Of a stretch of DNA of 64,000 nucleotides, positions 41,070 through 51,905 are shown piece by piece; positions within the stretch are counted from its first letter, which is position 1, and every line of letters begins with the position of its first letter. Origin of the DNA: Haematococcus lacustris. Taxonomy: Eukaryota > Chlorophyta > Chlorophyceae > Chlamydomonadales > Haematococcaceae. The notes beneath the pieces were generated by a model, which ran no database searches, was not told where the DNA came from, and saw nothing but the letters and a program-made list of their open reading frames with translations. Position numbers and translations under genes: made by a program. The DNA lies in assembly GCA_030144725.1 (NCBI GenBank), contig JASKMD010000008.1, positions 18,221,574 through 18,285,573 of the forward strand, given 5' to 3'.

Positions 41070-42293
41070 TAGGGGCTGGGCACAAGGGGTCACTTATGTG
41101 CGTGGGGCTAGCCACTCACTGCTTGCTCCATGCGGTCCCTTGATCATTCCTTAGGGGGAGGGAGAGGGGGAGTGGGGGATCTGGCAGGTGGTGGTGGGCA
41201 GTGTGGTAGGGAGGAGGGAGGAGGGAAGAGGGAGGAGGGAAGAGCGAAGAGGGAGGAGGGTACGCTTTAACTCTTGTCCGCCGCCCTGGCTGCCGCTACT
41301 TGTTGCCGTTGTGGTTGCTGCTTCTGGCTGATGGAAGGTGCCACTGCGCCTTGGCACCGAACCTGCTCAAGCAACACATGGCACATGACACATGCCACGC
41401 TCCAACCTCGCGGTCGCACCTCAGAATCGCATCTATGCATCGCACCTTTGCAAGCTACCTTTGTGCCGTTCGCCCTCAACTCTGTGCTTGATCACAAATA
41501 CCCTATTCCTTTCGCTGAGCGCTAATGGCTGCGAGACCGAGCTGCATGCTGGCCTCTTGGCTGATGACTGATGGCTGCGAAGGCTAGCTGGCCCGCATTT
41601 CATGGCCGGCTGTGAGGCTGCGCATTTGGGCGCTGTTGATGTCGCTGCTGCTGAGTTTGGGATGGATGTGTCGCGTGCTGCGTGTTGCTGCATTACTGCG
41701 GGCTTTGCGAGGTCGACATGGTTTCCTCTCATGGCGCCTCGCGACCTCATGGCACACCAACGGCATGCTTGGTGGCAGCTAGCGCAGATCCCAATACCAA
41801 GCCCGTCAGTTTTCGCGCTCTTGCATGCAAAACACATGCAGAAAGCGGGGTTGGCGAAACCCTGCACAGCGTCTTTGAATCACTTAGGAGAAATCAACAC
41901 AAGGAACGAAACCCTGCACGAGGTCGGCGAAACCCTGCACGAGGTCAGGGTTGACTTAGAAAAAGTCCATGCTTTGATCGAAACCCTGCACTAGGTTAGC
42001 AACTTGCTACCTACATCCCGGCCACATGCTACCTACTAGGTTGTGCTTCTATTCTGATGCCTGACAACTCCTCATACTCAGAAATTTTAAAAAGTCACTT
42101 CAGTCAGTAAGCACCATCTCCCTTAGCCAAATTCGGGGTGAGGGCCAGGCTGATGGTCCAGCAGCTCCGCAATGACCAAGAATTTCACTTTGGCCCATGA
42201 GAGTCTTCTCCTCCACTAGGTCACAGCAGCCTACATGCCAAGTCTCAGACCTCAACTCGCAAGTTTGCCGAGCCAGCCAGCCCCTGTGGGCCA

Positions 42294-44288
42294 GGACCCT
42301 ATGGTGAGGTGCCAGAACCCTGTGGTGTGGTGCCAGGACCCTGTGGTATGGTGCCAGGACCCTGTGGTGTGGTGCCAGGACCCTGTGATGTGGTGCCAGG
42401 ACCCTGTGGGAGTGGTGCCAGGACCCTGTGTGCCAGAACCCTGTGGGTGTGCGGCAGAACCCTGTAGCCAAACGTCGCAGGACCCTGTAGGCGTGCGGCA
42501 GAACCCTGTAGCCAAACGTCGCAGGACCCTGTAGGCGTGCGGCAGAACCCTGTAGCCAAACGTCGCAGGACCCTGTAGGCGTGCGGCAGAACCCTGTAGC
42601 CAAACGTCGCAGGACCCTGTGGGTGTGCGGCAGAACCCTGTAGCCAAACGTCGCAGGACCCTGTAGGCGTGCGGCAGGACCCTGTAGCCAAACGTCGCAG
42701 GACCCTGTAGGCGTGCGGCAGGACCCTGTAGCCAAACGTCGCAGGACCCTGTAGGCGTGCGGCAGAACCCTGTAGCCAAACGTCGCAGGACCCTGTAGGC
42801 GTGCGGCAGGACCCTGTAGCCAAACGTCGCAGGACCCTGTAGGCGTGCGGCAGAACCCTGTAGCCAAACGTCGCAGGACCCTGTAGGCGTGCGGCAGAAC
42901 CCTGTAGCCAAACGTCGCAGGACCCTGTAGGCGTGCGGCAGGACCCTGTAGCCAAACGTCGCAGGACCCTGTAGGCGCGCGGCAGAACCCTGTAGCCAAA
43001 CGTCGCAGGACCCTGTAGGCGTGCGGCAGAACCCTGTAGCCAAACGTCGCAGGACCCTGTAGGCGTGCGGCAGAACCCTGTAGCCAAACGTCGCAGGACC
43101 CTGTAGGCGTGCGGCAGAACCCTGTAGCCAAACGTCGCAGGACCCTGTAGGCGTGCGGCAGAACCCTGTAGCCAAACGTCGCAGGACCCTGTAGGCGTGC
43201 GGCAGGACCCTGTAGACTAACGTCGCAGGACCCTGTGGGTGTGCGGCAGAACCCTGTAGCCAAACGTCGCAGGATCCTGTAGGCGTGCGGCAGGACCCTG
43301 TAGACTAACGTCGCAGGACCCTGTGTGCCAGAACCCTGTGGGTGTGCAGCAGGACACAATAGGCCAGGACCCTGTGGTGCCAGGACCTTGTGATGTGGTG
43401 CCCGGACCCTGTGGTGAGGTGCCAGGACCCTGTGTGCCAGGACCCTGTGGTGTGGTGCCAGGACCCTGTGGTGTCTGGACCCTGTGGTGTGGTGCTAGGA
43501 CCCTGTAGGCCAGGACCCTGTGGTGTGGTGCCAGAACCCTGTAGGCCAAGACCTGGTGGTATGGTGCCAGGACCCTGTGGTGTGGTGCCAGGACCCTGTG
43601 GGCCAGGACCCTGTGGTGAGGTGCCAGAACCCTGTGGTGTGGTGCCAGGACCCTGTGGGTGTGACGCAGGACCCTGTGGTGTGGTGCCAGGACCCTGTGG
43701 TGCCAGGACCCTGTGGTGTGGTGCCAGGACCCTGTGGGTGTGACGCAGGACCCTGTGGTGTGGTGCTAGGACCCTGTAGGCCAGGACCCTGTGGTGTGGT
43801 GCCAGAACCCTGTAGGCCAAGACCTGGTGGTATGGTGCCAGGACCCTGTGGTGTGGTGCCAGGACCCTGTGGGCCAGGACCCTGTGGTGAGGTGCCAGGA
43901 CCCTGTGGTGAGGTGCCAGAACCCTGTGGTGTGGTGCCAGGACCCTGTGGTGTGGTGCCAGGACCCTGTGGTGTCTGGACCCTGTGGTGTGGTACCAGGA
44001 CCCTGTAGGCCAGGACCCTGTGGTGAAGTGCCAGGACCCTGTAGGCCAAGACCTTGTGGTATGGTGCCAGGACCCTGTGGTGTGCGGCCAGGACCCTGTG
44101 GGCCAGAACCCTGTGGTGAGGTGCCAGGACCCTGTGGTGTGGTGCCAGGACCCTGTGGTGTGGTGCCAGGACCCTGTAGACCAGGACCCTGTGGTGTGGT
44201 GCCAGGACCCTGTGAGCCACAACCCTGTGGTGTGGTACCAGGACCCTGTGTAGAAAGATACTCGTCGTAGGACCCTGTACAGGGTCCT
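42294..44288 (-). repeat. Right subterminal array of the 5.96-kb element, ACCCTGT orientation
   Basis: Three zones: 42294-42470 (~22-bp units of the GTGGTGCCAGGACCCT type), 42470-43320 (44-bp units alternating GCGGCAGAACCCTGTAG and CGTCGCAGGACCCTGTAG), and 43320-44270 (GGTGCCAGGACCCTGTGGTG units). Its orientation is opposite to the left array. Confidence 0.95.
44269..44288. other. Perfect 20-bp palindrome AGGACCCTGTACAGGGTCCT
   Basis: Two core repeats meet head to head at the outer edge of the right array. The same palindrome sits at 61253-61272 in the other element, and near-copies follow at 44420-44490. Confidence 0.95.
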
Positions 44289-45230
44289 GGCACACATGGT
44301 CAAAAGCATCCAAACGGAGTCAACATGACCAACCACCGGCTATGTAGGATCCTAACATGTTTCTATCACATAGGGATGCAAGGAATGATTATAATATCAA
44401 CACTCATAGGGTACACAGGACCCTGTACAGGGTCGGCAGGACCCTGTACCGGGTCCTACGACCATGATGACGCAAGGAACCTGTACAGGGTCCTAGGACA
44501 CGAGCCATAGCTCATCACAGGCTGGGACTTTTTGCATGCCACCTACTAGGTTGGGCAGCTGTAACCACCCTTTACAACCTCTCATACTCACATTTCATGA
44601 AAAGTCACTTTGGTCACACGGTGCCAACTCCCTTAGCCAAAATCGGGGTCACAGCCCCACACCTGGCCCAGCAACTCGACACCGAGTGAGAATTACACTT
44701 TGGCCCAAGAGAGTCTTGTCATCCTCTAGGTCACAGCAACCCAAATACCAAGTTTCAGACCTCAACTCTCAGGTTTTTCAAGCCAGCCAGGCCTTAATTT
44801 GCACGAGTGAGTCGGGTCACGCCAAAGGGTGAGGAGGCGGCCCTGATTGATGGATTACCGTGCTTTCTATTCCAGCAGCGTAGAGTTACGAACAGTTTAA
44901 TGACTCGAAATTCTAATAACTCAGAGTGGTCAGCTCACAACATGCCGATTTGTGCAAGGGGGTCCCTTTTTCTGTGTGGCTGGCTAGAGAAACCTCTATC
45001 CATTCGCACCTCGCTGCAATGTCGAGTCATTACTAGCCCCACGATGGCCCTCCAACACCGCCTGCACCAATGAAAGGCTCGCGGAGCAAGCCTGGCGGGC
45101 TGAACATTGATTGTACTTCAGGCTCGATGCCAAGCGCAGTCCGCTCATTGGTGACGCTACTCACCACTAGAACAATCGATAGTGAGCAGCTGAGGTGTGT
45201 CCGCGCTCGCTTACGCCGGCATGGACTCTG

Positions 45231-45462
45231 TGTAACGGCGAGCCTCGAGCGACACCGTTCCCCTTTGCCCGCGACACCTGTGTACTGCCTATGGCGGGCG
45301 CAGGTGGGCGCATTACTTTTACCGAGTGAGTAGGGCAGGTTAAAGCCTAGCAGCTCTGCTGTGAGGACAACTGGTTCGATTCCAGGGGGGCCCGTTCTAA
45401 GCCCTAGCCCTCTCACGAGGTACTCTGTAACTCCGCTCCATGGCAGTTTCTTCGCAGTTACA
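45231..45462 (+). repeat. 5' LTR
   Basis: Begins TGTAACGGCG and ends GCAGTTACA, with TGTAAC/GTTACA terminal inverted repeats. It contains ACTGGTTCGATTCCAGG (about 45369-45385), a tRNA T-arm-like stem-loop with a Pol III B-box sequence. Confidence 0.93.
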
Positions 45463-45563
45463 CGCTAGACGATGGCTCGGCTTATAGCGTGGTTCCGCAC
45501 GTTACAGATGGTTTCCGACCAGACTAGCGTCTGACTGAGAAGTCTGCCCCTCAGCATTTGGTC

Positions 45564-48323
45564 ATGGTTCGCTATCAACGCATCCGCTACATACCAACTA
45601 TTGAGGACTACCACATCTCGATGGTCCATCAGATTCCTCTGAACCAGAACGGGCCGACATTGCCCCCAGGAGTCCAGCCTCTGCCTGCGCCTCCGCCCCC
45701 GGAGGACCACGCTGGTGCAATGCCCGGATCTGTGGTAATTGATGCCAACGGGGTTGTCCTGCAAATGGGTCCTCTTGTTCCTCGCTCTGCGCGGATTCCA
45801 GGTGGCGCTCCTGGCGAAGCTCCTCTTGCTGGGGATCCTCCCGTTGCCACAGAGCCTGCCCCTGGTCAGGATCTCGCTCCTGAGGAAGGAGCAGGGCTCG
45901 CCCCTGAGTTCCTTCCTGGCGGTGCAGTCAACGCACCTGCCACCAATCCTGGTGGACCCTCTGCCACCAATCCTGGTGATTTCCCTGCGGCCAATCCTGG
46001 TCCTTCGCCAGATCTTGGTGCTCCTGGCCAGTCCCGTCTGCGGACTAGGCGCCCGACTCCGTCTCCTGAGCCTTCTGATTCTGAGGAAGATGAGGAGGAC
46101 GACCCTGAGCAGACGCAGCTGGAGCACCTGGAGCAACGCAACCGCGAGCTGGAGGCCGCTGTGGCTCAACGCGATGCTGCCCTTGCGTCAGCACAACGCC
46201 GTCTGGGCTCTCTGGAGGGCCATGTTAACTCCTACAAATTAGTCCCTGCGTTTGTCCCTGCGTTTTGCCGACCTTGTCCGATTGGGCTGAAATTTTAATA
46301 GATGGTAGTTTGCAGAAAATAAAACATATTTTTCAGACAAAGTATTTTAGAAAAATCAAAGGCGGCTGCGCTGTGGCCCGCAACCTATCCCTGCACTCAT
46401 CCCTGCACTCTAGCCACAGGGCCACAGCGCAGCCGCCTTTGTTTTTTTTTAAATATTTTTCTTGAAAAAAATGTTTTATTTTCTGAAAACTGCCATCTAT
46501 CAAAATTTCAGCCCAATCGGACAAGGTCGGCAAAACGCAGGGACAAACGCAGGGACTAATTTGTAGGAGTGTTGCGGCCACACAAAACACGGTAAGAGGC
46601 CCTAGTCCTCTGACTGCAGCCCGACCGATGTCATTTGCCAGCCCCGGTGCCTTGAGGCCCACTGTCAACTTTACACAGCCTGTTGAGGTTGATGTTGCAG
46701 CATCTGCTCGTGCTGCACAACGTATGTCAGCTTTTAAGGCTGCTGGTTATGCTGGTGGACATCCTATTACAGATAGAAATGGCTCTCGTATGCCTTCTAC
46801 TCATCCTGTTAATGGTGCTGCCCCCAGTACAGGTGGTCCTAACAGGTCCCCTACTAATCCTGGTGCATATACGCCGCGTCTTAATGACTACCGTACTCCC
46901 CATAATGCCGGTGCAGTACTGCATACTGATGTGGCTAGGAGAATATTTGGCAGACCAGATAATTGGCCTGACCTGCCTGATTATGCACCTGTGTATTATG
47001 GTGACCCGCCTGCTCAGTTTGGTGCACCTAGGAGAGAGCCTTGTACTTCTCCTAGGCGTGGTGAAAGTCCATTTGGACCTGTACTGTCACATGGGAATAG
47101 TGGCCTTCGTGCCAACCCTCCCAGGCAGACCACCCGTGCTGCCAGTGACCCTGGTATAACCACACCCAAGCTATATGATGAGCATGGTAGATCAGTTGAG
47201 ATCCCTCACTGGTACACCGATATGCACATGAAAGCATATGCTAATGCCCTGCCACCTGGCTTCACAGCCCCCCATGCATCTGCATACGCTGGTGCACCTA
47301 TGATGTATATGCCTAATTATAATCAGCATCCATCTTATAAGAAAGGGTTACCCCCTCCTGATAAATGGCCGTCGTGCCGTCACATTTCTGGAGGACTATG
47401 AGCTGTACTGCTCCCTGCAAGGTTTTGACCCTGCTGCCCTCTTCCCTTCGTACCTAACCGGTCGAGCAAGGGACTTATGGTTTCAATCCATAAGAGATAC
47501 GTGTGCTATTACTAATGGAGCATATCCTACTTGGTCTGTTCTTAAGGAACAATTTATACAATATACTGGTGAAGATCTATTTAAAGATATTGACTCAGCT
47601 CGTCAGAAGCTGTTGTCTGGGCATAACCTGTCCATGAAGCCTGGTACTTCCTTACAGTCATATGTCACTGATTTCAGGAATACCTTTATATTAGCTGGTA
47701 CCATGTGCATGGACAATGCTATGATGGTATCCGCATTCATGCGTGGCCTAGCATCTGACCTACGTACCCCAGTTACCAAGGATCTTCTGACCTTGACTAA
47801 CCCTACCCTTGATGATGTTATCAAAATATCTATTCAAAACCATAAGGCTATCGTTGCCTGTGCTGGCAATGCCATGCCTCCCCCTCCTCCCAAGAAGAGT
47901 GCCCCTCCTGTTCCACAGGTAGCGGCCTTGCGCCGTGAGATTGGTGGCCCATCGAGGTCTGGCCCATCTGCTCCTGCGCCCACTGATCACGGTGACCTGG
48001 GCAGTGAGCCCACCACCAACTGCCTATGGTGTGGCCTTGACGGCCACTGGGTGCCTGACTGCCCAAAGAAGGCAGCTGGCCTGACACCTGAGCAAGCCCA
48101 GCGTCAGCTGGGCACCCATACTCTGGTCAGGAAGCTGAAAGAAGCCATCGCAGCTAAAAAGGCAGCCAAGCAAAAGAGGCCTGCCTCAGGCAGTGGCAGG
48201 GGTGGTGGCAGCAGCAGCAGGGATGGTGGGGGCAGCGGCAAGCGTGGCAGGACTGGCCCTGGTTCTGGCCCCGGCCCTGGTGGCCCTAGCCCCAACTCTG
48301 GCCCTTCTAAGGCTAGCAAATAG
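45564..48323 (+). pseudogene. gag: gag of the Gypsy element, broken by MITE and frameshift
   Basis: The first part (45564-46227) starts MVRYQRIRYIPTIED and ends in a coiled coil (LEQRNRELEAAVAQRD). The 343-bp MITE follows, then the frame resumes (46571 on, SFASPGALRPTVNF). Near 47365 a one-base shift moves into the capsid-like part (AVTFLEDYELYCSL, ARDLWFQSI, GTSLQSYVTDFRNTF). The C-terminal part has a CCHC zinc knuckle (CLWCGLDGHWVPDC, about 48024-48065) and a Gly/Ser/Arg-rich tail. It ends at TAG 48321-48323, after which pol continues in the same frame. Gag packages the element RNA. Confidence 0.85.
46228..46570. mobile_element. 343-bp hairpin MITE inside gag
   Basis: Nearly the whole element is one inverted repeat of about 155 bp (ACTCCTACAAATTAGTCCCT at each end, reversed on the right), with a short loop near 46385-46420. 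Flanks are GTTA (46224-46227) and GTTG (46571-46574), consistent with a 4-bp target duplication carrying one change; removing 347 bp restores the gag frame. No ORF is encoded. The superfamily is not assigned. Confidence 0.85.
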
Positions 48324-50491
48324 GAGATTGCCCAGACAGAACGCCAAAACTGTTCTGGTGTACTCAAGGGTGCTGCTGTAACTGTGCCTCCTGCACTGAT
48401 CTGTGGATCAACTGCTGAATGTGGTTCGTTGCACTTCTCTTTTGAAGGCACTGTAGATAGCCGTGTGGCTAAGTTCCTGTGTGACACAGGAGCAACTCAC
48501 TCTTTCATCAGTGCAGACTTTGTCTCAGCACATAACTTGCCTGTGCATAAGTATGCCGTTGAGCGTACCTGGCTGCTTGCAGACAATGCGTCACTGTCCT
48601 GCAATGGATTTGTTTCGGTGCCTTTGTCTCTGCCAGGACACCATGCAAGGTGCAAGCTGACTGTCATGCCCCGTTTTGTAACAGGGTATGACGTGCTGCT
48701 GGGTGATGATTGGTTGTTTGCTAACCAAGCTACACTGTCATATGAGCATAAGACTTTGTCTTTAGCCCGCCCAGGTGAACCTGCTGTTCAGTTACCATGT
48801 CACTCTGCAGTACCTCCTGCAGCTTTCCCTGCTATCAAGCAGCCCATGGTCACTCCTCCACCTGCTTTTCTGATCAGTGCCATGAAGGCCACTGTACCAA
48901 TGGCTACTGCCAAGGTAGCAGCAAGGTGGTTGAGGAAAGGCGGTCGTGCCGTTGTGGCTGTTATCAGCCCTGATGGCTCTGCCATACCTCACCCTGAGGT
49001 GACCCCTCATGATCTCCCTGATGCTATTAAAGCTCAGTTGGATGCTCTGCTGGCAGAATACAGTGATGTGTTCACACCTCTCACTGGCTTGCCACCAGAC
49101 CGCCCAGTGGGTCATACTATACCCCTGGAGCCTGGTAACCGCCCTCCAGCCACTCCCATGTACAGGCTAAGCAAGCCTGAGCATGACGAGCTGAAGCAAC
49201 AGATACAGGACCTCCTGGCTAAAGGTATGATTGAGCCTAGCTCTTCTCCTTATGCAGCTCCTGTCCTGTTTGTTCAGAAGAAGTCAGGTGAACTGAGAAT
49301 GTGTATAGACTATAGGCAGCTCAACAAGATCACACTGCGTGACCAGTATCCACTGCCTCGCATTGATGACTTGTTTGACAAGCTGTCTGGCTGCAAAGTC
49401 TTCTCATCCCTAGACCTGCAGGCTGGTTACCACCAGATCAGGATTACTCCTGAGGATGTGCCTAAAACGGCCTTCCGCACACCTGAAGGTCACTTTCAGT
49501 TCAAAGTGTTATGCTTTGGACTGACCAACGCTCCAGCTACATTTCAACGGGTCATGAACGACGCCTTTGCTACTGTGCTGGGTAAGTGTGCCTTGGTGTA
49601 TCTGGATGACATCCTTGTCATGTCTAAGTCAGTCCAGGATCACCTGCTGCACCTTAAGCAAGTATTTGAATTACTGCGTAAGAATAAGTTGTATGCTAAA
49701 CTATCTAAATGTGAGTTTATGCGATATACACTTAAATTCTTAGGCCATCTGGTCACTGCTGGAGGTATTGCTGTAGACCCTGATAAGGTCTCAACAATAG
49801 CTAACTGGCCTATTCCCCAGTCCCTCCAGGGATTACAGTCATTCCTTGGCGCCGCTAATTATGTGCGCAAGTTTGTCTGTAATTTCAGCAATATTGCTGC
49901 ACCTCTCACAAATCTTTGTGGTAAAGGCGGTCAGTCATTTCCATGGCACGACTGGCCTGAGGTACCTTTGACAGCATTCAATGCTCTCAAAGCTGCCATC
50001 GCTGCAGTACCCATGCTGAGACTACCCGATCACACCAAACCGTTCCAGGTTTACTGTGATGCGTCCCTTCAGGGACTTGGTGCAGTCCTCATGCAGGATG
50101 GCTATCCACTGGCTTATCTAAGCCGTAAGCTATCACCTGCTGAGATCAACTACACAACTGGTGAACAGGAGTTCCTCTCCTTAGTCACAGCATGCAAAGA
50201 ATGGCGCTGCTACTTAGAAGGCGTGCCATTCACTCTGTTCACTGATCACCAACCCCTGGTTGCTTTGCCTACCCAGAAAGTGCTATCTAGGCGCCAGGCT
50301 CGGTGGATGGAGTTCATGAGCAGATTCTCATACAGTCTCACTCGCGCCGATTAAGGCCGGAAGTCGCCTACGTCATTTCTTCCCGGGAGGCATACTGCAG
50401 ATAGCCCCAGGAAAGGCCGACTCATCGCCGTTGTAATCGTTGAAAAACTCAAAGTTGCTGCGATGTTATAACTATTTGAAAAGTTACCTAA

Positions 50492-51905
50492 CCCTGTACC
50501 GGGTCCTACTGACCCGTTACAGGGTCCTAGGCCACAGGGTTCTGCCGCACGGCTACAGGGTCCTGCGACACATTCTCACAGGGTTCTGCCGCACGGCTAC
50601 AGGGTTTTGCGACACGTTCTCACAGGGTTTTGCCGCACGGCTACAGGGTTTTGCGACACGTTCTCACAGGGTCCTGCCGCACGGCTACAGGGTTTTGCGA
50701 CACGTTCTCACAGGGTTTTGCCGCACGGCTACAGGGTCCTGCGACACTTTCTCACAGGGTTCTGCCGCACGCCTACAGGGTTTTGAGACACGTTCTCACA
50801 GGGTTTTGCCGCACGGCTACAGGGTCCTGCGACATTTTCTCACAGGGTTCTGCCGCACGGCTACAGGGTTTTGCGACACGTTCTCACAGGGTTCTGCCGC
50901 ACGGCTACAGGGTCCTGCGACATTTGTCTACAGGGTTCTGCCGCACGGCTACAGGGTCCTGCGACAAATAGCTGCAGGGTCCTGCCGCACGGCTACAGGG
51001 TCTTGCGACATCTGTCTACAGGGTTCTGCCGCACGGCTACAGGGTCCTGCGGCGTTTGGCTACAGGGTCCTGCCGCACGCCTACAGGGTCCTGCGACTTT
51101 TGTCTACAGGGTTCTGCCGCACGTTTACAGGGTCCTGCTACATTAGGCTACAGGGTTCTGCCGCACGCCTATAGGGTCCTGCTACACTAGGCTACAGGGT
51201 TCTGCCGCACGCCTACAGGGTCCTGCGACACACGTCTACAGGGTTCTACCGCACGTCTACAGGGTCCTATGTCATTTGTTTACAGGGTTCTGCCGCACGC
51301 ATACAGGGTTCTGCGACACACGTCTACAGGGTTCTGCCGCACGCCTACAGGGTCCTATGTCATTTGTTTACAGGGTTCTGCCGCACGCATACAGGGTTCT
51401 GCGACACACGTCTACAGGGTTCTGCCGCACGCCTACAGGGTCCTGCGACATTTGTTTACAGGGTTATGCCGCACGCCTACAGGGTCCTGCGACACACTTC
51501 TACAGGGTTCTGCCGCACGCCTACAGGGTTCTGCGACACACGTCTACAGGGTTCTGCCGCACGGCTACAGGGTCCTGCGTCACACTTCTACAGGGTTCTG
51601 CCGCACGGCTACAGGGTCCTGCCACACATGTCTACAGGGTTCTGCCGCACGCCTACAGGGTCCTGCCACACATGTCTACAGGGTTCTGCAGCACGCCTAC
51701 AGGGGTCTGCCGCATGCCTACAGGGTTGTGCGACCCACGTCTACAGGGTTCTGCTGCACGCCTACAGGGTTGTGCAACCCACGTCTACAGGGTTCTGCCG
51801 CACGCCTACAGGGTTCTGCGACACATGTCTACAGGGTTCTGCCGCACGCCTACAGGGTCCTGCGACACACGTTCACAGGGTTCTGCAGCACGTCTACAGG
51901 GTTCT
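50492..51905 (+). repeat. Left subterminal array of the 11.5-kb element
   Basis: About 32 units of 44 bp in the ACAGGGT orientation. The outer part matches the 39002-39478 array almost exactly; the inner part shifts to units with ACGTCTACAGGGTTCTGCCG. It abuts the transposase stop codon. Confidence 0.95.

Larger units (their letters stand above)
38850..44809. mobile_element. Non-autonomous CACTA-like transposon, 5,960 bp
   Basis: The left end (CTCTCGCGCCGATTAAGGCC) and reversed right end (CACTCGTGCAAATTAAGGCC) are the same inverted repeats as in the 50339-61794 element. The flanking AG (38848-38849 and 44810-44811) is a 2-bp target duplication. The outer 250 bp on each side are nearly identical between the two elements. 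Inside are two repeat arrays in opposite orientation (39002-39478 and 42294-44288) around 2.8 kb of gene-less DNA with satellites. No transposase is present, so it would depend on the longer relative. Confidence 0.85.

Noticed and set aside
40131..41154. Open frames of GRGGE and PLPSP repeats on both strands
   Set aside because: They are translations of the (GGGGA)n satellite.
42100..43359. Long minus-strand open frame of 419 codons (GFCRTPTGSCDVWLQG repeats)
   Set aside because: It is the 44-bp array read in a phase without stops; all frames of the array are open and the peptide is pure repeat.
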